A DNA stretch of 64,000 nt. Origin: Xylanibacter ruminicola Ga6B6 (lineage in GTDB: Bacteria > Bacteroidota > Bacteroidia > Bacteroidales > Bacteroidaceae). Where the stretch lies: contig NZ_JHXD01000001.1 in assembly GCF_000687715.1 (NCBI RefSeq), positions 310,001 through 374,000 on the forward strand. Direction: 5' to 3'. The notes under the pieces were generated by a model. It ran no database searches, was not told the origin of the DNA, and saw only the letters and a list, made by a program, of their open reading frames with translations. The position numbers were made by a program, and so were the translations under genes. Shown piece after piece: positions 35,576-44,894 of the stretch (within the stretch, counting starts at the first letter, position 1; every line of letters starts with the position of its first letter).

Positions 35576-37081
35576 TTAGATGAGGTGAAGTGTTCCCATC
35601 AAGTAAACCAGACCGAAGCCTAATGCCATTGAAATGATACCCATGATGATACCAATCTTAGACATTTGTGACTGCTTTACATAGCCTGTTGCAAATGCCA
35701 GAGCATTTGGTGGGGTAGAGATAGGCAGAATCATGGCTGATGATGCTGCAATAGCTACACCGATCAGTATGGTTGGTGTGCCGCCGATGGGTGCCAGCTT
35801 GTCGCCCATAGCACCGCAAACCATAGCCAAGATAGGCATCAGCAGAGCTGCAGTAGCTGAGTTAGAGATGAAGTTACTGAGCAGATAGCAGATTGCACCA
35901 CCAATCATAAGAATTACCAATGGTGAGAATTCTCCGAATGGGATGCTTTCAACAGCGTTGGCTGACAGACCGGATTTGTCCAATCCGTAACCCAGTGCGA
36001 AACCGCCGGCTACCATCCAGATAACACTCCAGTTAATCTGCTCCAGGTCGCGCTTATTGATAACACCCGTGAGGGCGAAGATACAGAAAGGAACCATAGC
36101 TACTGTGTTGGCGTTGATACCTGTGATTTGGTCAGAAAGCCAAAGCAGTACAGTAACGATGAATGTAATGATGACTACTGTTGACTGGAAGCCCTTCTGC
36201 ATACCACCATCAATCTTCAACTCAATGGTCTTCTGACTGAATGGGAAGAACTTAAGCAACAGACGCCAGCTGATGAACAGCAGCAGAATCACAAGGGGGA
36301 ACATGAACATCATCCACTGTCCGAAACCAAGACCCATATTCAATCCCTCAGGGTCGTTCAGGTACTTCAGGGCAATAGAGTTAGGAGGTGTACCGATAGG
36401 GGTTCCCATACCACCAAGGTTGGCAGCAACAGGGATAGACATGGCCAACGCAATTCGGCCCTTACCCTCGGGAGGCAGCTGGTGGAATACTGGGGTGAGG
36501 AATGTCAGCATCATAGCAGCAGTAGCTGTGTTAGATACGAACATCGAGAACAAACCGGTGATGAGCAGGAAGCCTAACAGTACCATCTCACTGCGTGTTC
36601 CGAAGGGACGGAGCAGGACTTTGGCCAACTGTGCATCGAGACCTGTCTTGGTGGCAGCAATGGCCAGTACGAATCCGCCAATAAACAGCATGATGATTGG
36701 GTCGGCAAACGAAGCCATCACACCTTTGTGTGAGAGAAGTTTTCCCACTACCTCAGGGTCTACCATCGGTTTTATACCGCTATCCGAGCAGAATAGCAGC
36801 ATCAGTACGATGATAGCAATAGATGTGGCCCACGATGAAACAATCTCAAGGATCCACATGAGCGTGGCAAAGGCAAAGATAGCGATGACGCGCTGCTGGA
36901 TAACGGTGAGGTTCTGGATGCCATACCATTCAGCTGGCATGTTCCAGAGTAATAAAGTGACGAGCGCTACCAAAGCTATCTTGATAGCACGTTTGGTACC
37001 ATCAGCAGGATGGTATTTACGCTGGTGACGCATTTTGTGATACGTCTCAACGAGATGAAATCCTTCGTAAATGTGAAACAT
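35576..37081 (-). CDS. DASS-family sodium:dicarboxylate/anion symporter (SLC13 type)
   Basis: Inner-membrane carrier of 501 aa with about 11-12 helices. The two family hairpin motifs are visible: SNTATAAMMLTFLTPVF and SNSATAALLMPILAMV, along with NLGGMGTPIGTPPNSIAL and the C-terminal LPISTPPNALAFATGYV. Members move succinate, fumarate, malate or sulfate with Na+. In a succinate producer a C4-dicarboxylate is a reasonable substrate, but that is inference. Own promoter at 37130-37137. An ATG 16 codons in is an alternative start. Confidence 0.88.
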   Translation of the reverse strand: MFHIYEGFHLVETYHKMRHQRKYHPADGTKRAIKIALVALVTLLLWNMPAEWYGIQNLTVIQQRVIAIFAFATLMWILEIVSSWATSIAIIVLMLLFCSDSGIKPMVDPEVVGKLLSHKGVMASFADPIIMLFIGGFVLAIAATKTGLDAQLAKVLLRPFGTRSEMVLLGFLLITGLFSMFVSNTATAAMMLTFLTPVFHQLPPEGKGRIALAMSIPVAANLGGMGTPIGTPPNSIALKYLNDPEGLNMGLGFGQWMMFMFPLVILLLFISWRLLLKFFPFSQKTIELKIDGGMQKGFQSTVVIITFIVTVLLWLSDQITGINANTVAMVPFCIFALTGVINKRDLEQINWSVIWMVAGGFALGYGLDKSGLSANAVESIPFGEFSPLVILMIGGAICYLLSNFISNSATAALLMPILAMVCGAMGDKLAPIGGTPTILIGVAIAASSAMILPISTPPNALAFATGYVKQSQMSKIGIIMGIISMALGFGLVYLMGTLHLI

Positions 37082-37129
37082 ATGTTATAAGTTATTATTT
37101 AATATTTGGTTTTAAGTAAAAATCGAGCG

Positions 37130-37137
37130 CAAAGATA
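37130..37137 (-). promoter_or_regulatory. -7 box for the DASS symporter gene
   Basis: Minus-strand TATCTTTG, 49 bp before the start codon. Confidence 0.65.
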
Positions 37138-37205
37138 ATCATTTATTGAGAAATTAGTTTTATAGTTGAGAGAAAAAACGATAAATGAGTGTATTTTTAC
37201 ACAAA

Positions 37206-37240
37206 AATCATCCCCACGACAATTTGCCATGGGGATGATT
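37206..37240 (-). terminator. Terminator of the korAB operon
   Basis: Perfect 11-bp stem AATCATCCCCA / TGGGGATGATT with a 13-nt loop, then TTTGTG on the minus strand. It lies 39 bp after the korB stop. Confidence 0.9.
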
Positions 37241-37278
37241 GATATGTGGAGTTTACAAACTCGCGGGTTATTTAGAGG

Positions 37279-38283
37279 TTATTTAACCTCCCAAATGTCA
37301 TTGGTCTCGAGCAGCTCCTCAAAGTTGTGATACTTCTTCTGAGCAGCTACCTCAGCCAGCTGAGCATGAACGGCATCGTTGTAGGTAGGAGCCTCTACAT
37401 CGCGGATTACACCGAGAGCGATGGGGAATCCATCCTCAGGTGTCATCATGGCCAGCTTCAGCTGCAGAGTGTTATCCTCGCAGTGAGCGTCGTGAACCAG
37501 TACGTCGTCGATGGTGTAGCCATCCTTACCGATCTCAACAACCTTCAGTCCGAAGCCCTGCTGTACCAGTCCGAACTCATTGTTCTCACCGAACACGAGC
37601 TTCTCACCGTGCTTAACGTAGATAGCGTTCTTCTTACGGCCCTCGTTGTTATATACTACATCGTGGCAGTGGTCGTTGAATATTACACAGTTCTGCAGAA
37701 CCTCAGTAACGCTGGCACCTTTGTGCTCGTAGGCAGCCTTCAGTACCTCAACAGTACCCTTGGCATCAGTAGCCACGCAACGGGCAAAGAAGTGTCCGCG
37801 TGCACCGAAGCAGAGCTCTGCTGGGCGGAAGGGATCCTCAACGGTTCCGTAAGGGCTCGATTTTGATACGAAGCCACGAGGTGAGGTGGGTGAGTACTGA
37901 CCCTTAGTCAGACCGTAGATGCGGTTGTTGAGCAGGATCATGTTGAGGTCGATGTTACGACGGTTGGCGTGGATGAAGTGGTTACCACCGATAGCCAGTC
38001 CATCACCATCACCTGATACCTGCCATACGGTCAGGTTGGGGTTAGCCACCTTAGCACCAGTAGCGATGGCAGCGGCACGACCGTGGATAGTGTTCATGCC
38101 GTAGGTAGCCATGTAGTGTGGCAGACGGCTTGAACAGCCGATACCTGAGATGACTGCTACGTTCTCGGGAGCTACGCCAATCTCGGCCATAGCCTTATGG
38201 AGTGAAGCCAGGAAGAAGTGGTCGCCGCAACCAGGGCACCAACGAGGCTGGCCTTTCTTAAAATCTTGTGCTGTATAACTCAT
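37279..38283 (-). CDS. korB: 2-oxoacid:ferredoxin oxidoreductase, beta subunit
   Basis: Thiamine-diphosphate subunit (334 aa) of a CoA-dependent 2-oxoacid:ferredoxin oxidoreductase, most likely the 2-oxoglutarate enzyme (KorAB). It has the N-terminal WCPGCGDH cysteine motif and the TPP/Mg signature GDGDGLAIGGNHFIHANRRN ending in LNNRIYGLTKGQYSPTS. It follows korA by 49 bp, a gap with a small hairpin (38309-38331). Substrate assignment comes from similarity to KorB-type sequences, not from direct evidence. Confidence 0.93.
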   Translation of the reverse strand: MSYTAQDFKKGQPRWCPGCGDHFFLASLHKAMAEIGVAPENVAVISGIGCSSRLPHYMATYGMNTIHGRAAAIATGAKVANPNLTVWQVSGDGDGLAIGGNHFIHANRRNIDLNMILLNNRIYGLTKGQYSPTSPRGFVSKSSPYGTVEDPFRPAELCFGARGHFFARCVATDAKGTVEVLKAAYEHKGASVTEVLQNCVIFNDHCHDVVYNNEGRKKNAIYVKHGEKLVFGENNEFGLVQQGFGLKVVEIGKDGYTIDDVLVHDAHCEDNTLQLKLAMMTPEDGFPIALGVIRDVEAPTYNDAVHAQLAEVAAQKKYHNFEELLETNDIWEVK

Positions 38284-38308
38284 AATAGTTTACTTCTTTT
38301 AGTCGCTA

Positions 38309-38331
38309 CGCTTTGTAAAAGCGCTAAAGCG
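38309..38331 (-). other. Small hairpin between korA and korB
   Basis: CGCTTT (38309-38314) and AAAGCG (38326-38331) can pair around an 11-nt loop in the intercistronic RNA. It could affect RNA processing or korA:korB ratio; no T-run follows, so it is not a normal terminator. Confidence 0.35.
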
Positions 38332-38332
38332 G

Positions 38333-40177
38333 TTACTTTAAAATTTCCTCGAATGCGTTCACTAACTCTTCTACTACGAAAGGCTGACCCTTAACCTGAT
38401 TGAACTGGTAAGGTACGAAGCCGTCAACCTTCATGCGGAGGTAAGCGGCCAGCTGACCCATGTTCTGCTCGGCTACTACCACCTTCTTGTATTTAGTAAG
38501 AACGGCAGTAGTGTTCTTTGGCAGTGGGTTCAGGTACTTGAACTGTGCCTGAGCTACCTTGTAGCCCTTAGCCTTCAGTTCATCCATAGCAGAGTGCAGG
38601 TGGCCGTAGGTTGAACCGAAACCTACAATCAGCAGGTCGGCATCTGCAACGTCGCCGTCAACTTCGAGGTCGGGCACCTGGATATTGTCGATCTTCTGCT
38701 GGCGCAGACGAGTCATCAGGTCGTGGTTCTCAGGGTTGGTAGAGATGGCACCAGTGTTAGAGTCCTTCTCCAGTCCACCGAGGATGTGAGCGAAGCCCTC
38801 GCGACCAGGAACTGCCCAGTAGCGTGTTCCGTTTTCGGCACGCATGTATGGTGTCCACTTACCCTTCAGCTCCTCAGGAACGTAAGGAGGATTGATGGCA
38901 TCGAGCTTAGCCATCTCGGGCAACTTAAAGGCACCCGAACCATTAGCGATATAAGCATCGGTAAGCAGTACAACAGGTGTCATATGCTCCAAAGCCATCT
39001 TGGCTGCTTGGTAAGCAGCGTCGAAACAGTCGGCAGGACTGGTAGCAGCCATTACAGGCATGGGGCTTTCACCGTTACGTCCAAACAAAGCCTGCAGCAG
39101 GTCGGTCTGCTCACTCTTGGTTGGCAGACCAGTAGCAGGACCACCACGCTGTACGTCGAGTACTACGAGTGGCAACTCCATAATCACAGCCAGGTTCATG
39201 GCCTCGCTCTTCAAGCAAACACCAGGACCAGAGGTTGAGGTAACACCCAGTGCGCCGGCGAACGAAGCACCGAGAGCCGAGGCGCAGCCTGAAATCTCAT
39301 CCTCGCACTGTACGGTGATGACACCGCACGACTTGTGCTTACTGAGCTCGTGCAGCACGTCGGTTGCAGGAGTGATAGGATAAGAACCTAAGTAAAGGCG
39401 CAGACCAGCCTTCTCGGCAGCAGCGATGAAGCCGTAAGCGGTAGCCTTGTTACCGGTGATATCCATATAGCGTCCAGGAGTTTTCTCCTTGGTTTCTACG
39501 CGATAAACATTGATAGCGCTTGAGTGGGTGTTGTGACCGTAGTCCCAACCAGCCTGAATCACCTTGATGTTAGCCTCGGCGATAGCAGGTTTCTTGGCAA
39601 ACTTTTCACGCAGGAAGTTAGCTACGAGGTTCAGGTCGCGATCGAAGAGCCAGCAAACCAATCCGAGCGCGAACATGTTTCTACATTTCAACATAGCCTT
39701 GTTGTCCATACCGCTGTCGGCCAGACAATCCTTAACCATGGTAGTGAGAGGGCACTGGATCACACGGTCGGGGTCGATACCCATCTCGCCGAGGTAATCC
39801 TCGGTGGCAAACTGGGCCTTCTCCAGATCCTTAGGACCGAATGAGTCTGTGTCGATGATAATCGTTGCACCGGGCTTGGCGTAACGATACTGAGTCTTCA
39901 GGGCGGCTGCGTTCATGGCTACGAGCACGTCGCACTTGTCACCAGGGGTGTAAACTTTACCAGCACCGATGTGTACCTGGAAACCTGATACGCCAGTGAG
40001 CGAACCTTGCGGGGCGCGGATGTCGGCTGGATAGTCGGGGAATGTTGAAATGCCGTTACCAACGGTGGCACTGACCGTAGAGAAGATGTTTCCAGCAAGC
40101 TGCATGCCGTCGCCGGAGTCACCAGAGAAGCGTACGACCACTTGGTCAAGCTCCTTCACTTCCAATGTTTCTGCCAT
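38333..40177 (-). CDS. korA: 2-oxoacid:acceptor oxidoreductase, fused gamma-alpha subunit
   Basis: Partner of KorB (614 aa). The N-terminal gamma domain (to about residue 190) begins VVRFSGDSGDGMQLAGNIFS; the alpha domain has FIAAAEKAGLRLYLGSYPITPATDVLHELSKHK and VQRGGPATGLPTKSEQTDL, which bind TPP at the interface. Oxidative decarboxylation of 2-oxoglutarate (or reductive carboxylation) with ferredoxin is the expected reaction. A longer frame begins at 40261, but the -7 box at 40219-40226 excludes it. No ferredoxin-like delta subunit is adjacent. Confidence 0.93.
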   Translation of the reverse strand: MAETLEVKELDQVVVRFSGDSGDGMQLAGNIFSTVSATVGNGISTFPDYPADIRAPQGSLTGVSGFQVHIGAGKVYTPGDKCDVLVAMNAAALKTQYRYAKPGATIIIDTDSFGPKDLEKAQFATEDYLGEMGIDPDRVIQCPLTTMVKDCLADSGMDNKAMLKCRNMFALGLVCWLFDRDLNLVANFLREKFAKKPAIAEANIKVIQAGWDYGHNTHSSAINVYRVETKEKTPGRYMDITGNKATAYGFIAAAEKAGLRLYLGSYPITPATDVLHELSKHKSCGVITVQCEDEISGCASALGASFAGALGVTSTSGPGVCLKSEAMNLAVIMELPLVVLDVQRGGPATGLPTKSEQTDLLQALFGRNGESPMPVMAATSPADCFDAAYQAAKMALEHMTPVVLLTDAYIANGSGAFKLPEMAKLDAINPPYVPEELKGKWTPYMRAENGTRYWAVPGREGFAHILGGLEKDSNTGAISTNPENHDLMTRLRQQKIDNIQVPDLEVDGDVADADLLIVGFGSTYGHLHSAMDELKAKGYKVAQAQFKYLNPLPKNTTAVLTKYKKVVVAEQNMGQLAAYLRMKVDGFVPYQFNQVKGQPFVVEELVNAFEEILK

Positions 40178-40218
40178 AATATTCAGTTTTGTTTCTAACG
40201 TTTCTAACTTACGGGGTG

Positions 40219-40226
40219 CAAATTTA
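40219..40226 (-). promoter_or_regulatory. -7 box for korAB
   Basis: Minus-strand TAAATTTG with CTTG 20 bp upstream (40247-40250). Confidence 0.75.
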
Positions 40227-40306
40227 TTCAATTTTAGCGGAATATCCAAGGAAAAACGCAAAAAAATGCATTTCTGGACGAAAATTTATACATAAAGCAA
40301 TAAAAA

Positions 40307-40331
40307 AGGTGGCCGTTTTACACAGTCACCT
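40307..40331 (-). terminator. Terminator after tRNA-Pro
   Basis: AGGTG/CACCT stem with extra C-G pairs inside, followed by TTTTTTA on the minus strand; 14 bp after the tRNA 3' end. Confidence 0.75.
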
Positions 40332-40344
40332 CTCTTGCTCTAGG

Positions 40345-40417
40345 TCGGGATGAGGCGACTCGAACGCCCGACCCCTACGTCCCGAACGTAGTGCGCTACC
40401 AACTGCGCTACATCCCG
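40345..40417 (-). tRNA. tRNA-Pro (anticodon CGG)
   Basis: A 73-nt cloverleaf: acceptor CGGGATG/CATCCCG with discriminator A, D-arm GCGC...GCGC, anticodon stem CTACG/CGTAG around TTCGGGA (CGG at 34-36), T-arm GGGCG-TTCGAGT-CGCCT. The 3' CCA is not encoded. Reads CCG codons. Own promoter box at 40448-40455. Confidence 0.96.
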
Positions 40418-40447
40418 ATTTTGCGGGTGATCCCGAAGAATCGCCTG

Positions 40448-40455
40448 CAAAGGTA
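40448..40455 (-). promoter_or_regulatory. -7 box for tRNA-Pro
   Basis: Minus-strand TACCTTTG, 31 bp before the mature 5' end. Confidence 0.65.
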
Positions 40456-40507
40456 CATCTATTTTTTGAAATACGTGCACGAAAAGGGATAATTTTTACT
40501 AAATCCC

Positions 40508-42562
40508 TTATTTATGCTTACTGTAGTATTGACGGAACTGGTCGTACTCATCACACTTGGTAATATACGCTGGTTTGTTGGGCGTATTCTCAACCATATT
40601 GTACAGATTCTGGAAGGCACGGAACTGCCACGATTCGCGGTTATACTGCCTGATATAGTCGGCTGCCTGCTCGTTCCATTCATTGCTGGTCCACAGCTTG
40701 GCACCAGGTGTGGCATTATAGAGTTCCTGCCAGCCCATGGCAAACATAGCTTTCAACTTCAGGTTCTTATCTTTTGTCATGGTTGTTTTCTGCAACAGCT
40801 CAACAGCTTTAGCACCAAAGTCAATTTCGTTTACACGTACCGAGTCGTAGATATTCTTCGAGTTGCGGAGCAGCCACCAGCAGTCGCCCTTCAGGCTGGC
40901 TTGAGCATAGCGTACGGCCAGGTCGTAATAACGTTGGTCGAGGGCTTTGTCTTGTAGCAGGTTCAGCGAACTTTCCATGGCCTGCATCTCCTTACAGAAT
41001 TCGAGTTTGATGTTTTTGTCCCACTTCTGCTCGCGCTTGTAGGCATTGCTGCTATCAAGCCACTGGCGTGTTATCCAAGGTTCAACATCGTACTTGCGTG
41101 CTGTAGAATAATAAAGGTATTCCTGACTGTGGTGATAGTTAAAGTATGTCAGGGGCAGTTTGCTGAGCCACTCGATGGCTTTGTCCCATTTGGCTAAGCG
41201 CATGTACTTGGTGCCAATGAGTTCGATGTACGATGAGTCGTTAATCTGGAATTGACGCTGCAGGAACTGGTCGAAGGGCTTGTCGCCTGGTGTCTTGGTG
41301 TAATAGAAAAACTTCTCCAGGTCGGTCACAGGCATGGTTTCCATACGCTCGATGTAATCGGTGTTATTAGTGATGATCATCAGTGCCAACTGCTGCTCGG
41401 GTTTGTTCTGATAGTGGGGCACAATAGCCTGATACGAGAGTCGTCGCATTGCACTGTCAAAGAATCCGTCGGCTGTTTGCTGCTTAGACTGCAGCCATGT
41501 CAGCTCTTCGGTAAAATACGTGTCAAAACTGTCGTTGGGTTTAGCTGTGGCGGTAGTCATGAAGAATTTCAACACGCGGGCATTATCCTTCATACGCTGG
41601 GTACCTTCCATTTGCATGGCGGCATTGATATCCTTCAGGGCTTCCTGTTTCTTCCCTGCCAGGTATTCTAGCCAGGCTTTGGCACTTTGCCACATGATGG
41701 GTGTTTCGGTTTTGCCTTCGCGTACCACTTTCTGACAGAACTGCTGCATCTGAGCCGACTCCTGCTGGTTGATGTCGCGGATAAAGAGCTTACCGCCCAA
41801 AGCACCTTCGGTCTTGGCATCTTCGGCTTCCTGAGCATTGTTTACAAAGTCCTGCAACAGGAATGGTAGCACCTTGGCATTGGGATTTTGCTGGTATTGC
41901 TGACTGATGGCCTGGAACGAGCGTTTCTTATAATAGATGGTCATCAAACTCTCGTAGTCGTCCATCTCGGCAAACATCTCGCCAGCTTCGGCTGTGCGAC
42001 CGCTCTTATACAGGGCGCCGGCATAGATGTTCTTCATCATATCCTTATATACGGTCTCGATGAACTTGCTGGCTGTTTGCTCCCAGAAATTGATGTTGTC
42101 CTGATGGCGACCCAATATCATGTTACATCGCATATAGAGCAGGGCGTGCTGCGAGCGCAGTTTGGTCTTGGTTTTGCCAAGGGCATAGGTGCGTACAGCT
42201 AGCAGGTCGAGTTTCTGGTTGTTGATGTCCTGAGGTGTGGGGTAGTTCCACTCGTATTGCTTGCGCTGTTCAATATCTACGCAGTTCAGATATTTCTTCA
42301 GGTTCTGTAGGTAGCTCACCATCAGGATATCGCCTTTCTTTCGGGCGGCCTTGATGGCATCGTCGGCATTAAACCAGAAGTACTCCTCGGTAGATCCGAG
42401 ATAGGCTTTCCAGTTGTCGTTGCAGATACGCTCCACACGGTTCTTAAAATTCTTCTGTTCGTACATGCTGAACAGATAAGAGTTGGTGGTGTCCCACCAC
42501 AAGCATGCCATCATGGGCATGGCGAATACACATAAAAGGCTAATGATGATAAATCTCTTCAT
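40508..42562 (-). CDS. Large exported protein of unknown function, helical-repeat type
   Basis: 684-aa protein that I do not recognise by name. N-terminal hydrophobic signal ending MMAC (lipobox-like, Cys20), then WWDTTNSYLFSMYEQ and an alpha-rich body with many short helix pairs (for example AGALYKSGRTAEAGEMFAEM), suggesting TPR-like repeats. The start lies 23 bp inside the preceding gene, which suggests coupled translation and a shared job. It ends the murF operon, just before the tRNA promoter. Likely a lipoprotein of the cell envelope. Confidence 0.75.
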   Translation of the reverse strand: MKRFIIISLLCVFAMPMMACLWWDTTNSYLFSMYEQKNFKNRVERICNDNWKAYLGSTEEYFWFNADDAIKAARKKGDILMVSYLQNLKKYLNCVDIEQRKQYEWNYPTPQDINNQKLDLLAVRTYALGKTKTKLRSQHALLYMRCNMILGRHQDNINFWEQTASKFIETVYKDMMKNIYAGALYKSGRTAEAGEMFAEMDDYESLMTIYYKKRSFQAISQQYQQNPNAKVLPFLLQDFVNNAQEAEDAKTEGALGGKLFIRDINQQESAQMQQFCQKVVREGKTETPIMWQSAKAWLEYLAGKKQEALKDINAAMQMEGTQRMKDNARVLKFFMTTATAKPNDSFDTYFTEELTWLQSKQQTADGFFDSAMRRLSYQAIVPHYQNKPEQQLALMIITNNTDYIERMETMPVTDLEKFFYYTKTPGDKPFDQFLQRQFQINDSSYIELIGTKYMRLAKWDKAIEWLSKLPLTYFNYHHSQEYLYYSTARKYDVEPWITRQWLDSSNAYKREQKWDKNIKLEFCKEMQAMESSLNLLQDKALDQRYYDLAVRYAQASLKGDCWWLLRNSKNIYDSVRVNEIDFGAKAVELLQKTTMTKDKNLKLKAMFAMGWQELYNATPGAKLWTSNEWNEQAADYIRQYNRESWQFRAFQNLYNMVENTPNKPAYITKCDEYDQFRQYYSKHK

Positions 42563-43424
42563 AGGTCTCGGTCTTATATCTGTTAATGTTATCTGTTTCC
42601 AAATGATAGGTAATGACAGCCTTACTCAGGCTGGGGCGCTCTTTTTCCAATGCTTTCTTTACTTTCAATATTTCGGCCGCATCAACGGTATGTTCTATCC
42701 TTACGTTCTGTATGTTGCGTATCCATTGGTAAACGGGGTAGGCTGCAGCGAGGGGTAATTGATATTGAGCCAGCTTGTTGAGGTATGGATACACATCGCG
42801 GTAGTCGAGAATGGGATTCCTTTCCTGCCATTTACGTGGATCGCCTGTGTTGTAAACCATCAGCACGCCATAATCCACAGGTGGCACGGGCATAGATAGC
42901 TGGTGCAGGCGGATGGTGGTGGATAGATGATAGGAGGTGGGTGATAGGTGATGGCGTACTTGCTCCAGAAACTCATAGTACGTGGCGCGACTCTTTGAGG
43001 TGTAATCGCAGTCAATCTGTATCTCGTGAACGTTGCCGATGTGGTTGGTCTCGTTCATCTGCTGAATGCGGTTCACCAGTTTTTCGGCCAGGTCCTTGTG
43101 GGGCTTGTGCATACAGTCCTCGGTAATGTAAACGGTGGGGATGAGTTCGATGCCGGCTGGCAACGTATCAGTAAAAGCGATGGTGGCATTGGGCTTGGGC
43201 TCAGTGCCATCATCGTTCATCACTACATCAAAATAGCGGCAATATACCTTGCTGATATGGTGCTGCCTTAAAAAGGCGCGCTCGGTAGAATCGAGATGCA
43301 AGTCGGTGCGCCAGTAATACACACCATTACTCTGCTCAAGGCTCTCGTCTTGATACCTCTGCTTTCCGCAACTTGTCAGTAGCATAAGCAGACAAAAGTA
43401 TGTTATGCACCTCTTAATTCTCAA
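42540..43424 (-). CDS. Lipoprotein, putative TIM-barrel (DUF3142-like)
   Basis: 294-aa lipoprotein (lipobox LLTSC, Cys19). The order of strands (VYYWRTDLHLDSTERAFLR, KVYCRYFDVV, IPTVYI, EIQIDCDYTSKSRATYYEFL, YGVLMVYNTGDPRKW) resembles the DUF3142 and related glycosidase-like barrels, where the Asp pair in QIDCDYT would sit at a barrel mouth. This family call is tentative. It lies 24 bp after murF and overlaps the next gene by 23 bp. Confidence 0.6.
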   Translation of the reverse strand: MRIKRCITYFCLLMLLTSCGKQRYQDESLEQSNGVYYWRTDLHLDSTERAFLRQHHISKVYCRYFDVVMNDDGTEPKPNATIAFTDTLPAGIELIPTVYITEDCMHKPHKDLAEKLVNRIQQMNETNHIGNVHEIQIDCDYTSKSRATYYEFLEQVRHHLSPTSYHLSTTIRLHQLSMPVPPVDYGVLMVYNTGDPRKWQERNPILDYRDVYPYLNKLAQYQLPLAAAYPVYQWIRNIQNVRIEHTVDAAEILKVKKALEKERPSLSKAVITYHLETDNINRYKTETYEEIYHH

Positions 43425-43448
43425 TTGTCAATTCTTAATTGTCAATTG

Positions 43449-44807
43449 TTACAGCAGTTCGGGCAGTTGATAGAGTTTGGTGCTGTTTGAACCCTTGATA
43501 AGGATGTAATGGCCTGCTGGCTGTTCGGCAGCGATGGCGGCTTTTACCTCCTCTACATCCTTAAACTTACGGAAGTCGCACTGGGTGTCCTCGAACTCTT
43601 CGCCTACCAACCATACAGTCTTGATATCCGATGTCTTCAGATAGTCAACCACATGCTGGTGCTCCTCAGCCGATACCTCACCCAGTTCGCGCATGGCACC
43701 AAGGATGGCCATCTTGTTGTCGGCCTGCATAATCTTGAAGTTCTCAAGGGCTGCCTGCATCGATGAGGGGTTGGCATTATAGGCATCCACTATCAGGTGG
43801 TTCTTTTCGGTAACGGTCATCTGACTGCGGTTGTTAGATGGTTCGTAAGCTTCGAGGGCGGCTACAATTTTTTTGCGATCTACACCAAAGTTGATACCTA
43901 CGGCGATGGCTGCCAATAGATTGTCGATGTTATACGATCCAATCAGCTTGGTCTGTACCTTATGCCACTTGGTGCTGCGACCCTCTTCTTCGAGTATCAT
44001 CAAAGGCTCGCGCCAACGGAACTTCAGGAATGGGTTGCACTCCAAAACCTCGCCGCTGATGCACGAGTACTGGTTGTCGGGGTCGGTAGAGTAGGGCGAT
44101 AACCACATCTCCTCGTCGTCGCTAATCTGATCTATCAGATGCTCGTTGTCGGCATTGATAAAGATAAGACTATCCTCGCGACTGCGCAGGAAATCATACA
44201 GCTCGCATTTTGTTTTAATCACACCCTCGAACGAACCGAAGCCCTGTAAGTGGGCACGACCAACGTTGGTGATCAGTCCGCAAGTAGGCTCTGCGGTCTC
44301 GGCTAGTGTCTTGATGTCGCCAGGATGACTGGCACCCATCTCAATCACGGCTATCTCATGCTCCTTGTTCAAGCGGAACAGGGTCTTGGGTACACCTACA
44401 TCGTTGTTAAAGTTGCCCTGGGTGTAGAGCACATTGTATTTCTGTGAGAGCACAGCGGCAATAAGCTCCTTGGTAGTGGTCTTTCCGTTGGTGCCTGTGA
44501 TACCGATTACGGGGATATCAAACTGGCGGCGATGCTCGCGGGCCAGGTCCTTGAAAGTCTGCAGCGTATCATCAACTAGGATGATTCGCTTAGCTAGACT
44601 ATCTAGAGGGTCTAGGTTCTCTAGAACACTTGCTTCATCCACGATGGCATAAGCACAGCCTTTTTCGAGTGCCTGCAGGGCAAATTTATTACCATTAAAT
44701 GACTCACCTTTCAGTGCCAGAAAGATGCTTCCTTCGGGGCAGTCACGACTATCGGTTGTGATGCACGGATGCTGCTCATACAGCTTGTATAGTTCCTTAA
44801 TATCCAT
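43449..44807 (-). CDS. murF: UDP-N-acetylmuramoyl-tripeptide--D-alanyl-D-alanine ligase
   Basis: Adds D-Ala-D-Ala to the peptidoglycan precursor (452 aa). Mur-ligase features in order: substrate domain ITTDSRDCPEGSIFLALKGESFNGNKF, ATP loop GITGTNGKTTTKELI, IEMGASHPGDI, and DAYNANPSSMQAAL. The frame is open back to 44912, but the -7 box at 44828-44835 and the MurF-like beginning MDIKELYKLYE fix the start at 44807. First gene of an operon with two poorly known exported proteins. Its substrate partner Ddl is encoded at 59.4 kb. Confidence 0.95.
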   Translation of the reverse strand: MDIKELYKLYEQHPCITTDSRDCPEGSIFLALKGESFNGNKFALQALEKGCAYAIVDEASVLENLDPLDSLAKRIILVDDTLQTFKDLAREHRRQFDIPVIGITGTNGKTTTKELIAAVLSQKYNVLYTQGNFNNDVGVPKTLFRLNKEHEIAVIEMGASHPGDIKTLAETAEPTCGLITNVGRAHLQGFGSFEGVIKTKCELYDFLRSREDSLIFINADNEHLIDQISDDEEMWLSPYSTDPDNQYSCISGEVLECNPFLKFRWREPLMILEEEGRSTKWHKVQTKLIGSYNIDNLLAAIAVGINFGVDRKKIVAALEAYEPSNNRSQMTVTEKNHLIVDAYNANPSSMQAALENFKIMQADNKMAILGAMRELGEVSAEEHQHVVDYLKTSDIKTVWLVGEEFEDTQCDFRKFKDVEEVKAAIAAEQPAGHYILIKGSNSTKLYQLPELL

Positions 44808-44827
44808 AAACTTCGTTATTTTTGGTG

Positions 44828-44835
44828 CAAAGATA
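44828..44835 (-). promoter_or_regulatory. -7 box for the murF operon
   Basis: Minus-strand TATCTTTG, 21 bp before the murF start; the same octamer serves folP in the opposite direction. Confidence 0.7.
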
Positions 44836-44878
44836 GTGAAAATTCTTAATTCAGGATTCTTAATCCAAAAAAAATGTG

Positions 44879-44886
44879 TATCTTTG
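44879..44886 (+). promoter_or_regulatory. -7 box for folP
   Basis: Plus-strand TATCTTTG, only 8 bp before the ATG at 44895, so the transcript is nearly leaderless. Confidence 0.65.
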
Positions 44887-44894
44887 TGGGCGAT

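Noticed and set aside
40345..40417. tRNA-Pro as an integration site
   Set aside because: No duplicate of the tRNA 3' end was seen nearby and the flanks are ordinary genes with their own promoters.
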